Shown here piece after piece: positions 1 to 11,290 of a stretch of DNA of 64,000 nucleotides. Numbering within the stretch: the stretch's first letter is position 1; each line of letters opens with the position of its first letter. A program made the translations under genes and the position numbers. The notes beneath the pieces are model-generated. The model made no database searches, had not been told where the DNA came from, and worked only from the letters and a program-made list of their open reading frames with translations. Origin of the DNA: Neurospora crassa OR74A. Its lineage: Eukaryota; Ascomycota; Sordariomycetes; Sordariales; Sordariaceae. The DNA lies in assembly GCF_000182925.2 (NCBI RefSeq), contig NC_026506.1, positions 2,604,001 through 2,668,000 on the forward strand, written 5' to 3'.

Positions 1-3000
1 CCTATCGTACCTACCTACTACCCACGTGCTTTTTTTCCATTTCAAACTTGTTGGTCGTCGGTACAGCCGTGCGACCCGAAAATGGCCGACGACGGTACGT
101 ATTTGTCAGGGTCAGTGTATGGTATATACATACATACAAGTGGAGGAGATTGTGAACGCGGCCCGGACGACGGCGGCCAGCCGGCCGGTACAGTAACCCC
201 GGGTTGACCGTTGCCCGCCCGTTTCGGATCTGCAGTCCGGCTCATCGTTCTACCTCCTGTTGTTAACGCCGACAACCTTTACCACATGACTACCTACCTA
301 TGTATACGAGTAAACGTACCTACCTACCTATTCGTATGGGGGGACTTTTCCTGATACTGAAAGACCTGACATGTGAAACCTGTGTGTTCTTGTCATTCGA
401 GTCGAGCCGAGCCCTACATCCTACACATGTTGTTGTCTAAGGAAGGTGTTTGTCTTGGCAACATTCCGTCTAGTGCAAGAAAAGAGCTGAGGTTTCATAT
501 CTCGCTATCGTCTTCATTGGTATGGCTGAATTTCATGATATACGGATACGAATTACGAATTAGACTCGCTTTTTTGACTCTCGTCAGTTCGCTCCCTTCT
601 ATACCTACCTACGTACTCGTATCCCCGTATACCGGTCTCCGGATCTACATTTATTATTGAACCAGTCTCTCTCTCGTTTCGGACCGTTACCGACGAACTA
701 GTGTAGATCAAAAGTACTGCTCTGCTCCTTAAGCTTGCTCCGTCTGAATAGGCATAGAAATAAAACAGCAATCAAAAAGACCATTTTGCTAGGTAGGTAG
801 GTAGGTAGTCGGCTGAGCTGGGTCAAACCCCAAAGGGCCACGGAGGGCGGGCAGGCGGGCAGGCAGGAAATGATGGCGTTATGGTGGCTTAAGTCCGAGA
901 GAAGCGGACCAACAACGACTGTCGGAGTTTGTTGGGCAGGGCAACGGGCAAAGATCACACGCTTATTGGGCCCATACATACATACCAGACTGGTTGACGA
1001 CACTTTTGACTTCATGCCGGGCTCGAGCCTGGTTACGAACGGTTGTGAAGTCACATCACGACAATTAGATGCTTGATGTCAACTGCTGAGAGCATCTACC
1101 TAGCTAGGTATGTTGCCGGGGCATGTCGGACTTGACTTGGTTGCGCAAGATGACGACAACTTTTTCTTCCAGGGTTTGAGCGAGTTCTTTGAACTATCTA
1201 CCTACCCATCGGTACTGATACTGGGCGGTATAAGAAATACCACACCATTCGACCAACCGATAAGGCTGGGTAACACGCCTGCCTGCCACACGAAAGAGGA
1301 GGCGGATGATTAATAAACATGAAATCCGTTCAAGAGATGCAGATCCCCAATGCATAGACATGCCTTTTCATTCCACTCATCGAGATTCCCGTCTTTAAAG
1401 GGCTGGCCGAGCAATAAAAACAACTAAGCTGAAGGGATAGGTAGAGTGACTCAACTGGCCGCAGATTCACACACACACACACACTGAATGGGTAGGATTG
1501 ACCACGACGTCGCAAGGGTCTTCTGGTTTACCTTTGGGTGGTAGTTGTATGTAGGCAGTCAAAAAACGGACGATGTTGCCTAGACGCACTCGTAACTGAG
1601 TTGCACTCAATGAATGGGGAATGTTTCGTTACACATGACCGCCGGTGATTGGAACCTTGCAGTTCATCCAGTGACGGATGTTATCTCGATTGGGTTGGGT
1701 CAGTCAGTCAGTTGGTGATCCGATCGTTACTGCTTTTTGCTCGCTTGTTGGGATGTTGTGTAACGTCACACAAGAGCCGAGAGAAGCGCAAGACCACAAA
1801 ACAAAGAGCAAGAGCTCCGCGAGATTGAAAGGGAACTTCGGCTCAAAGCCCGACCGACCGACCTGCAGTTGCAGTGCTTTACAGTGAATGGCGATTGCAT
1901 GCGTGAATGCTGCAGTTAGTTGCTGAGTCAGTGAGTTGCGTGCAGTGTGTAATATTGATACCTACCTCTAGGTACTTCAGTTTATGCAACGGGCAATGAG
2001 GTTCGACAAGCACGCGTACATGTGAAAGACAAGGCAAGTAGAACCTCAAGCCTTCGACCAGGTGTCGAAAAGTCAGGACAAGAATATGCTTTGTCAGTGG
2101 TACTCAACTAATTTGCCGCGGAGTATTGGTATCCAGCCAGGTCATCTCAGTTCGCTCAACAGCCCAGCCGTTTAGTTTGCAGTCACGATTCAATGTCGAA
2201 CCAAGTGAGGAAAGAAAGAGCAGTCAGTGGGCATTGCGACAATCTGAATGGCTTTCCATCGTACCTACCTTACCCGACTCTCTCGCATTACACTGCACTG
2301 TACTGCACTTCCCTGCACTACACGACAGAACTGGCAGCTGCTATGTAAAGGTAAGTATGCAGCACGAACGCCCGAATGGACTGCGTGTACCACACAACCG
2401 GAAGGAAGCGACGGGAATTGTTCGACTGTGACTGCTGCTATTTCCGTGGCTCACTCATTCACTTTCCTGAGGTCTTCTCTGGATGAAACTGAAGTGGAAG
2501 AAGGAGCAAGGGGTTGTTGTTGTTGTTGTTGCGTGCTTGCGAAGCTGTGACGACTGACGACGACGACCACACACACGTTCGCCCACACCCAGCCCAACCG
2601 TTTCCATTGTCATGGATCAAAATGAATGTTATTTTTTCTCGGACTTGCCGGGCCCTTATCATGCAGTAGCCTACAGACGGGAACCTTGACGGTCTGCCTT
2701 CCCCGTTGGAAGAACCACGCAGAATGGCGGGCATGGCCAAAGAGGCGGAGAGGGGGGGCTACGTGGATGAAGGGTGGATGAGTGTCCATTCGATGCTACA
2801 TTGGGGATGGGGATGGACAGGCAGGCTACGGCACCCGAACGGGCTGGTATTCAGTCGGACTTCCTTCTGTGTGGTGGCAGGCTGTTCATTCATTGAGCAT
2901 CTGGATGGATTTCGGTGGACATAGGTATCTCAAACTTTCGAGGAAGTTTGGAAAAGTTTGGTATGATGAACAAACTTGGACAATCACATGTGCAAGACTG

Positions 3001-3975
3001 ACTGCCCCCCAGACGGTTCTCGTAAGGAAATTCATTGACTGACAGTACTTTACATGAATACACGGGGATGCTCTCAAGAGCAAGAACCGCAAATCGCAAT
3101 GCTAGCGAGCGAGCAGTAGACCATTTTTCAGAAGAACTGACGGAAAGGAAAAACTGAATTATTTTTACTTCCAAATGCAGTACAAGAGTCCGGTATGTGA
3201 AGACTGCCTCCTCCAAAGTCGGACCTCCCTCACTCGCTTTTATATCCGCAGCCAAGTAGGCCGTTGGCTCGAGTCAACAAAGTCTTCCAACAGCGAAGTG
3301 GACGACCATCTTGTCCGCGCATCTTGTGAGGTGCGGATATACTTCCAGCCGTAAAGTTTGATGACCGCTAAGCAATCGATGTTTCTTCTTAGAGGAACAC
3401 AGTTATCCATTCTCAACCGCCAACTAGACTTTTAAAGACAGCAACAACAAAGTAAACATGCCGACTGTAGAAAGAAAGCTCTAGACACACACGCCACTTG
3501 CCACAAGACAAGCCGGGGATACCCATGGTGACAATGACAGCGATACTAATACAGAAGCAAGTAAAGAATGAGGCCAAAAAAAAAAGAACCTTGTAGCCCA
3601 TCCATCAATCCATTATCGCACACGTAAAGCTAAACCCCTATGCCACTTCTCCTTTTCTCCATCTCCAGCAGCAGCAGACCAATATGGCATAACGCAGTCC
3701 ACAGTCTCCTGTATTGTTTTCCTCAATTTTCTTTCATCTTCCACGCTCGCAATAACCGCCCGTTTCGCAGAAGCATGTAGCTCAAAGCTCTGCTGTGACG
3801 AAGCCTTATTATCAACAAGTTGATCCCATACATAACCACTGCTTTTGCCGTTTTCCTTATTCACTTTAAGCTTCAACTTGACATAATCCCCATCCAGCCA
3901 TACCATTCTCAAAATGCCCTCTTCCGTTTCCTCCAAGGAGATTACCGCATCACGCCTCCTAGTTACTATCTCTTT
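1..3975. other. Gene-poor left end
   Basis: I see no convincing gene here. Open frames are short (at most about 120 codons), overlap one another on both strands and show no domain, signal peptide or splice pattern. The stretch carries many TACC/TAGG tetranucleotide runs (for example around 317-330, 602-615, 791-808 and 1096-1110), a CA run near 1470-1485 and a GTT run near 2513-2532. The part next to 3975 should contain the MLP1 3' UTR. A 107-codon minus-strand frame at 3613-3936 lies there and is discussed as a finding. Confidence 0.6.
791..808. repeat. TAGG tetranucleotide run
   Basis: This is a short perfect AGGT/TAGG tandem tract of four units. Similar short TACC or TAGG runs recur across the gene-free parts of the window (near 317, 602, 1096, 10911-10941, 23582, 39970 and 62470). 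It is a simple repeat with no visible coding role. Confidence 0.7.
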
Positions 3976-6900
3976 CTAAGCAGCACCGGCACCGGGACCC
4001 GCGTTTCCTCCTCCGCCAGCCGCTCCTGCTCCTGCTCCTGCTCCTCCCCCGGCACCTCCGCCGCCGCCACCGACGTTGGCCCCACCGCGAGCTCTCTTGG
4101 GCCCTCCTTGGTTTCCTCCCTCCCCGTCACCTCTAGGCCGCTTGTTGCCAGCGGCTTGTTGACCGGGTTGGAACTCGCCGGCATGGGGATTCATACCGCC
4201 ACCGCCTTGAGCGGCGTTGGCTCCGCCGCGTCCGCCAAAGCCACCGCGACCGCGTGGCCCCTGACCGCCGCGGCCTTGGGCCCCGTATGCGCCACGTCCA
4301 CCACGAGCGTTGTTCGCGCCTCCTCTAGCAGTAACTGGGAGGCCGGTACGGTTACCCTGTTGGTTCTGGTTCTGTTGCTGCTGAGCACCAGGGAACTGGC
4401 CCCCTTGTTGCTGTTGTTGGCCAGGCTGTTGTTGACCAGGCTGTTGCGCTTGTGGAGCACCAAAGGGGTTTGTGGCTGGTGGTTGCTGTGGTTGCGCGTT
4501 CTGTTGCTGCTGGGGCGCGGCACCGAAAGGATTGGCAGGTGGCTGCGAAGTTACCGGGGATTGATTCGCTCCAGGCTGACCGAAGGGATTACCAACGACC
4601 TGTCCACCTACGATAGAGCCTTGCCTGGCCGGAGCGGGCGCCGCCTTGTTGGTAGGAGTCGGGGGAATCTGAGGCTTGATCTCCTCTCCAGGAGCAGGTT
4701 TAACTACTACAGCAGCGGCGTCTGAGCCATCATTAGTATGCTTGGTCATGGATTTGCGGGCACGTTGGGACCTACTCAGGGGGGCCGGTAGTGTGGCCGC
4801 CGGTGGTGCCGGAGGCGGGGCAGCCGGCTTAGCAACCTTTGCAACTTCCCATACTTCGACAACGGGTTTCTGCGGCGTTTCCTTTGCTGCGGTCTCAACG
4901 ACAGCCGTCTTGGCCTTCTCGGTCTTGAGCTGTCGATCGAGCATGTTAAGCCGGAGGGCAGATTTCTTCTCGGTAAGAGCAGCCGCTTGCTCTTTCGCTG
5001 AGGCGATCTTTTGCTCATACTCCGCCTTGACGACCACCTCTAATTCTTCGCGGACCTTCTTGGACTCTGCGGCGATATTCTTCTTGACATTACTCTTGAT
5101 AATCCCCATAATGACCTGGTTGGAGCTAATGAGCTCGCGAGTCTGCTGGTCGGTAAGGTTGGCGAGATCCGGGAGCCCAGGAGTACCGGCACCTGGGGTC
5201 TGTGCAGTTTGGGCAGTGGGAGGCTTCGCCGGTGTCGCTGGCACGCCATTTTGAGACACGCCGCTCTGCTGCTCGGCCTTCAGGATCGCGAGCTCTTGCT
5301 GGAGCTTGAGATCGTATTCAGCCTGCAACTTCTGTCTCTCGTCCTGCGTCTGCTTCTCCATGGCCTCCTTCGATTCCGCCAGCCTCTTGTTCAGCGCAGT
5401 CTTCATCTTCTCAGAACGCTGCTTGACAATGGCATCAGCACGCTCTTCCAAGTCCTTAGCCTTGGCCTCGAACTCGGCAGCCTTCGCCTCCGCAGCCGCA
5501 ATTCTCTCCTCCAACGCCTTCCGTTCCTCATCTGAGAGGCCGGTGCCTTCTTGAGCAGGTGCTGGGGCAGAAGCAGGCTGAGCCGGGGCCTCAACATCTT
5601 GCATCTCGGTGTCAGTACCGTGCGTAGAAGACTGTAGGCGTGCGACCTCGGCGCGCGCTTCGTCGCGTTCAGCGATCGCCGTCGCTAGTTCGGCCTTGAG
5701 GCTTTCGAGTTCGGTCTCAAGGGCGGCCTTCTGTGATTTGACTGATTCCAATTCTTGTCTAAGCGCATCCAGCTGCTGCAAAAGTTGAGGGTCCTGTTCT
5801 GCAGGAGCGGCTGCAGGAACGGCGGCCGGAACAGTCTGTTCTGCAGATGCCGCTGCAGCTGCCGCTGCAGCCTGCGCGTGCTGTTCCTGAAGCTGCGTGT
5901 TTTGCGCTTGCAAGTTGGCCAGATCTTGTCTTGCCGACTCCAGATCCTTCTCAACGGCTGACAACCGTTCATTAGCAGCATCCAGGGTGGTCTGAAGCGC
6001 TTGCTTCTCAGCAGCAAGCTCGTTGCGCTGAGTCTTGACGTTACCGAAACGGGTCTTGAAGTCCTCTGCAAGTCGGGCCCGCATATTCTTCCAGTTGGTC
6101 CGCTCAGTCTCTAGGTTCGTCTCAGCTTCCTTGAGCTTCTCTTCAAGCGCGGCTTCTGTCTGCTTGAAAGCTTCACGCTCAGCTTGCAGGCTCTCGACCG
6201 AGGCCTTGAGCTGCTCGACTTCTTGAGGGTCAGCCTGGCCATACTTGCTGAGGATAGACTCAATTCTCTTTTGTAGGCCATCGCGGGCTTCCTGCAGTTG
6301 CTTGACCTCGGCCTCCTTGAAAGATTTGTCGAGCTCGAGCTCAGAAATCCGGGCTTCCAAGGGCTGGATTCTGTTCTCGAGGTCTTCAATCTTTCGGTTC
6401 TTCATCGCAAGCTGCGCCTGGATTCGCAGGTTCTCGTTCCTGAGAGTGACATTGCTCTCACGAATCAGGTTGAGCTCGTTCAGCTTATCCATCAACTCCT
6501 TGTGGGTAAGTGAGTTTCGGGCGCTATCAGCTTGAGAGCGACGCTCCTGATCAAGCTTAAGACGTGCTTCATCGAGCTGTGATTGAGAATACTCAAGCTG
6601 CTGCTGAAGCCTATTCGCTTCTTGTACCTTGAGATCAAATTGTACCTCAAGGATCTCCTTCTCGCGACGCAGGTAGTTGTTGAGTTCCCGAAGACCTTCA
6701 ATAGCAGTGTCATTGGCCGAAATCTGTGTGCCTTCGGCGCTTTCATCCATTGCGGAACGGCTCTGCTTCAAAGCGCTAATCTGAGAGGTAACGCCATCGA
6801 GCTGTTGATGTAGAAGCTTGTTCTGCGCGGTTAGGTCGTCCCTCCTTGCCTTGATTTCAGCGATCTCTTGCTCGAGCTGCTGTCTCCGCTCCTCCCAAGA

Positions 6901-9900
6901 TTGTTCACTCTGTGTCAGAGAAAGTTTGGCCGACTCAGCCTCAGCCCTCCACTGAGCTGAATAAGTCTTGAGCTGGTTATGCTCTTCGCGAAGCTGCTGA
7001 AGCGATTTAGCCGCTTCTGCGTGTTTGACAAGTTCTTGTTCGTAATCCTGTTGGGCCTTGGTGGCAATTTCAGCTTGAGCTCGCAAGTCTTGCTGATGGA
7101 ACTTGAAGGTTTCCTTGTATCTTTCCTCCTCGTCCTTCAAGCGAGCAATTTCACTGTTGAGCATGCGCTCCTTGTCTTCAAACTTGCGAGCGACATCGGC
7201 CTGGGAATCGCGGAGCATGTTAAGCTCGCTGTTGGAGTTGCCCAGTTCGACTGTAAGTCCTTCAACGCGCTGCTGCAGTTCGTTGATCCTGCTCTCCTTG
7301 GCTGCGAGATCCGCATCCATCTGTTGTCGGTATTGCTCTTGGGTCTCGTTCGCACTCGTGAGTTCTTCCTCCATTTCGCGACTGAGCTGCTTGAAGTTAT
7401 CACATTGTTGCTTGGCATTCTCAAGCTGCGCGTTGAGCAAGTCGATGTTGTTCTTGAGATCCTGGACCTCATTCTCGAGCTCCTCAATACGAGCCTGAGA
7501 ATCATCCTCGGCAGATCCCTGCTCAGCAGGCTGCGCCCTGGCTGTTGGCAGGGGACGGAGACGGTCGGCACGTTCTTGGGCGTTACGAAGCTCGACCTCG
7601 AGTTCACTAACACGTGCCTGAAGATGATCACGAGTAGTCTTGGCGGCCACATTCTCCTCCTTGACCTGGCTGATCATCGTCGTGAGCTCATCAATGCGTT
7701 TCTGGTATTGCTGGGCGTCGAACTCTTTCCTGAGCTGAATCTTCTTGCTCTCCTCCATCTCCTCAGAAAGCTTGCGCTTGGTAGTGGAGAGTTCTGCCTC
7801 AAGAGCGTCGATCTGGGTTTGTTGTCTGCGTTTTGCCTCGGACTCGCTAAGTTCGCGCTCGTTGAGAAGGGATTGCTGGTTGGTCAACAGAGTGTTCAGC
7901 CTTGCCTTCTCTTGTGCAAGACTCTCGTTATCTTGGCTCAAACGCTCTTGGATCGTCTTCCACAAGTTCTTCTCCGCCTTGAGGTTGGCATTCTCGCTGC
8001 GAAGACTCTCAGCCAAGCCACGAGCCTCAACCAGATCCTCAGCAATCTGCTGTACCCGCAAATCTTGCTTAACACCAGACTCGGACAAGGCCTGATTTCT
8101 CTTCTGTAGCTGCTGATTCTCACTCTGGGCTGCCTTGAAGTTGGATTCCAGCATGCTGTAGCGTTCCGTAGCGAGCGTAAGCTGGCTGGAGACCTTGGCA
8201 ATCTCAGCCTGAAGCGAGCCCTTCTCCGAAGACAGTTTGTCGATCTGCTCCTTGAGAGACTTCCGTTCAGTCGTTTGGTCGTTTCGGTAAGAGTCGTACT
8301 GAGCCTGTAGCTCCCTATAGGCCGCGGCGAGGTCTGCATCTTCGGTGGAGTTTTGCTCGATACTAGTGAGAACTTCTCGTTGGCTTACATCCTCGCCCAG
8401 GGCAGCGCGAATTTCGGCAGGGTTGGCTCGCTGTTGGAGCATGCGACGGAACATGTCTCTCTCCGTCATGTAGCTCTTCATGCGGACCGTGATCGACTTG
8501 ACCTCATCTTGAAGTGTCGTGACAACAAGACGAAGTTGCTGGACCTCTTCATGATCCTGGGCTGCTTGCTGTTTTTCGGCCATTGCCTCCTCGTTCTCCA
8601 TCTTGTCGGCAAGGTCGCGAACCACACGTAGGAGCTCCTGGTTCTTCTCCTGCAGTTCGTAGATGTTTGTGAAAGCAACGAATTTCTCGGTGATGTACTG
8701 GTGAGTATCCGACATGTCGTCAAGGGCATTTTCGCTAACTTCGCCCCTCTTGAGCCTTTCGAACTTGGCAGCTTCTTCTTCGGTCAACTTATCGAGACCC
8801 TTCTCCTGCGCATGAATGTTGAAGCAGAGGACATGGACTTGAGTGCTCAAATCGCGTAGCTGCCCGCGAAGAATCTTGACCTCAGCTTGAGCCGTAGCTG
8901 CAGCTGCCTCGGCCTTCCTCTGGGTCTTGACGGCAAGGTCGCGCTCCTCGTAAGACTGCTCGAGGAGTTGTGACATTTGAATCGTTTCATTCTTGAGACG
9001 TTCCGACTCGGCATTAAGCTCGTCGATTTCAGGCATCTTCGCTTCCAGCATCGCGACAGCATCGTCAAGTTCTTCCTGTAGCTTCTTGCAGCGCCTCTTC
9101 TCACCAGCAAGCTGGCCCTTGACGTTGTAAAGCTCCTCAAGAGCATCGGTAGCACGCTGGCCGGCTCTACCGCGGATGGAGAGCGGGGTACCGAAGGGAG
9201 ATCCCGCGCGAGTAGCGGCAAAGGAGCCATCACCCTTGGGGGTTTGAGGTCCAGTGCCGGGAGATCTACCGCGAAGATCGCTGGATGCCTTGATGCGGTC
9301 GACTTCATTCTGCAGCTCCTGAGCGCGCTGCTCCGTCTGTGCGTGATCCTCCTTTTCTTGTTCGAGCTCGCGTCTGATGCGTCTGATCTCGTTGGCGTGA
9401 TCATCCTTGATCTGCTCCAGCCTCAACTCGACCTCCTTCAAGCGGTTACGGTGAGTCTCCGACTGCTGATCCTTGAGCTCAACAAGACGCTTGGCGGACT
9501 CGAGCTCCTGCTTGAAACCCTCTTCGGTACGGGCAGCGGCTTCCTGGAGTTGCTGGACCTTTGTCAAGGTCTCCTCGGCCTTGTCCTGTGCCTCCTGGAG
9601 TCGCTTGCGGAGAACCTGCTCACTTCTAGTGAGTGATTCAATGGTCGAGTTCGCGTCCTCGTTTAGGCGTTGCAGCTCGGCGATGCGAGCACCCTTCTCT
9701 TTGCGGAACTTGATCGCCTCGGCATTCTTGGTCTTGAGCTCGTTGTCCAGCCAGTCATTGGTGCGTTTCGCGTGCTCCAGTTCCTGTTTCAAGGCCTCCT
9801 CACGGTACTTTGCGGAATTGGCGGCCGTCTGCGCGGTCTGTACAGCCTGATTGAGCGACGTAACCTCCTGGTTCAACTTGAGGATCTTCTTGTGCTGGGT

Positions 9901-10436
9901 TTGGAGCTCCTCGGCAAGGGTGGCGTTGGCCTGGGTCTTGGAGTCGACAATGGCCAGGGTTTCGCGATTCGAAGTCTCGAGCGAGGCAATGCGTGCACGG
10001 AGGGTCTCAATTTCAGAAAGGGAAGTCGATCCCGACGACTTAAGGGTCTGTAGCTCGTTTTCTATAGACCGCCGTTTGGTCTCTGTGCGACACAGACGTG
10101 TTAGCAGCAGGGCGCGGCGAGGCTCAGGTGGAGGGGGAAAAGGATGGACTTGCCTTCATCTTGTAGTTTTTGACGGAGCTCGTCAACTTCCTTGAGAGCC
10201 TTGTCGGTGGTGGCCTTGAACTGCTCACAGCGCGACTCTGAGCTTCGGATGGCGCCTTCCAGCTCAATTCCCAGCTGGAACTTGTCCTCTTCGAGGGCAC
10301 GGATCTTTGCTATCACAGCTTGGAATATGGTCTTGACCAGGTCTGGAGTCGGCGCGGTAAGGGCCGTGTTCAGATCGGGCTCAGGTACGCCGACCTGGGT
10401 CGAGAGATAGCCCACGTCCACCTCGGCCGCCGCCAT
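3976..10436 (-). CDS. mlp1: Nuclear pore basket protein MLP1/TPR
   Basis: Predicted 2129-residue protein of the TPR/Mlp1 family, the long coiled-coil filament of the nuclear basket that links nuclear pores to mRNA export quality control. Two exons: 10436-10154 and 10082-3976. The intron has GC-AG ends (donor GCAAGT at 10153) and a GCTAAC branch site. Splicing it keeps the frame, while reading through hits a stop. The start ATG sits in a good context (CAAGATGG). From about residue 25 to 1600 the protein is almost unbroken heptad coiled coil rich in E, Q, K, L and A, with a Ser/Pro/Gly linker near residues 360-400. The last 400 residues are Pro/Gln/Asn-rich, then have RGG/RGR boxes around 2010-2060, a basic KRPR/PKRAR nuclear-localization-like segment and a Gly-Ala end. 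Length and layout fit fungal MLP1 proteins. Family assignment is secure; the exact symbol used for this species is assumed. Confidence 0.93.
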
Positions 10437-11290
10437 CTTGGGAGCAACGGCTCAGCGGTGCATGAATGGGCGAGACCGCGAACACACACACACGAAACAC
10501 GCGACGAAGGCTCGATTGAAGAATAGACGTAACAGGGTCGACTTGGGGACGCTGCTGTCGCTGGCAATACAAAAAGGAGCGTCGCGAAGGTGGATGGTCG
10601 GGAGCGCAGTGGTGATGCAGAAGTGAGTCCAAGTGTTCAAGTTGGTTGGTTTCGTTGTGGAATTTCTTTGACGCTGCTGCCACCAAGTCGATTGGAAATC
10701 ACAGCTGGAGGTGCCCGCTGCAGGCCAGTCTTCGGTTGCTTAGTTGGAGTGACGGGGCTGCACTGAGTGGTGCACTGAGTGGTGCACTGCGACCTCCATC
10801 CCCAACACCTGCGACTGCTTTGGGTTAGCGCCAAAGTGTCCATCGCGCTGGCCAGCAGGGTGACGGGGAGCGATCCAGCTAGAAAAGCTTCTGTGGGGCC
10901 GCTGTCTTCCAGGTACCTACTGTAGGTACCTCTACCTACCTCTCCACTTGTTAGAGCATCTGGCTCTGTAGGCTGTAGCACGCACTTTCTGATGTTGTCT
11001 GTGCGTTTGGACTTTCCAACTTCAGTACTTCTCGTTGTTGGACCTGTACCATACATAGGTCTAGTGGAAGGAAGTCACTTCTCCCGTCGACAACAAACAT
11101 CACAGATCCACACTTGTCATCATGAAAACTTCCATCTTTACTAGCATTTGGCTCAATAAGCCGCAAGTCGAATCCTCGGATCTGAAACGAGCAGGTGATT
11201 ATCCCTCAGCAGTTATATTTTATTGTTAGGTCCATCATTAGATCCATCGTCTTTCATCTGAGCTACCCCCTGCTCCCCCGGCTTCCGTGA
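10437..11290. promoter_or_regulatory. MLP1 upstream region, tail of next gene
   Basis: This interval holds the promoter and 5' leader of MLP1 and the 3' UTR of the cysteine-repeat gene; both genes are on the minus strand. No gene is visible. It contains a tight inverted repeat at 10911-10931 and a duplicated GAGTGGTGCACT unit near 10760-10785. Confidence 0.5.
10911..10931. repeat. Perfect inverted repeat, 10-bp arms
   Basis: AGGTACCTAC (10911-10920) and its exact reverse complement GTAGGTACCT (10922-10931) are separated by one T. The arms are built from the same TACC/TAGG unit seen elsewhere in intergenic DNA. It lies about 480 bp upstream of the MLP1 start codon. It could form a cruciform or bind a dimeric factor, but may be only a chance product of the simple repeat. 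Confidence 0.6.

Noticed and set aside
2890-3255. Minus-strand frame of 121 codons
   Set aside because: It overlaps other open frames on both strands in the gene-poor flank and has no recognisable feature.
6979-8109. Open frame of 376 codons on the plus strand
   Set aside because: It is a Leu-rich shadow of the MLP1 coiled coil on the other strand; other frames inside MLP1 were left out for the same reason.
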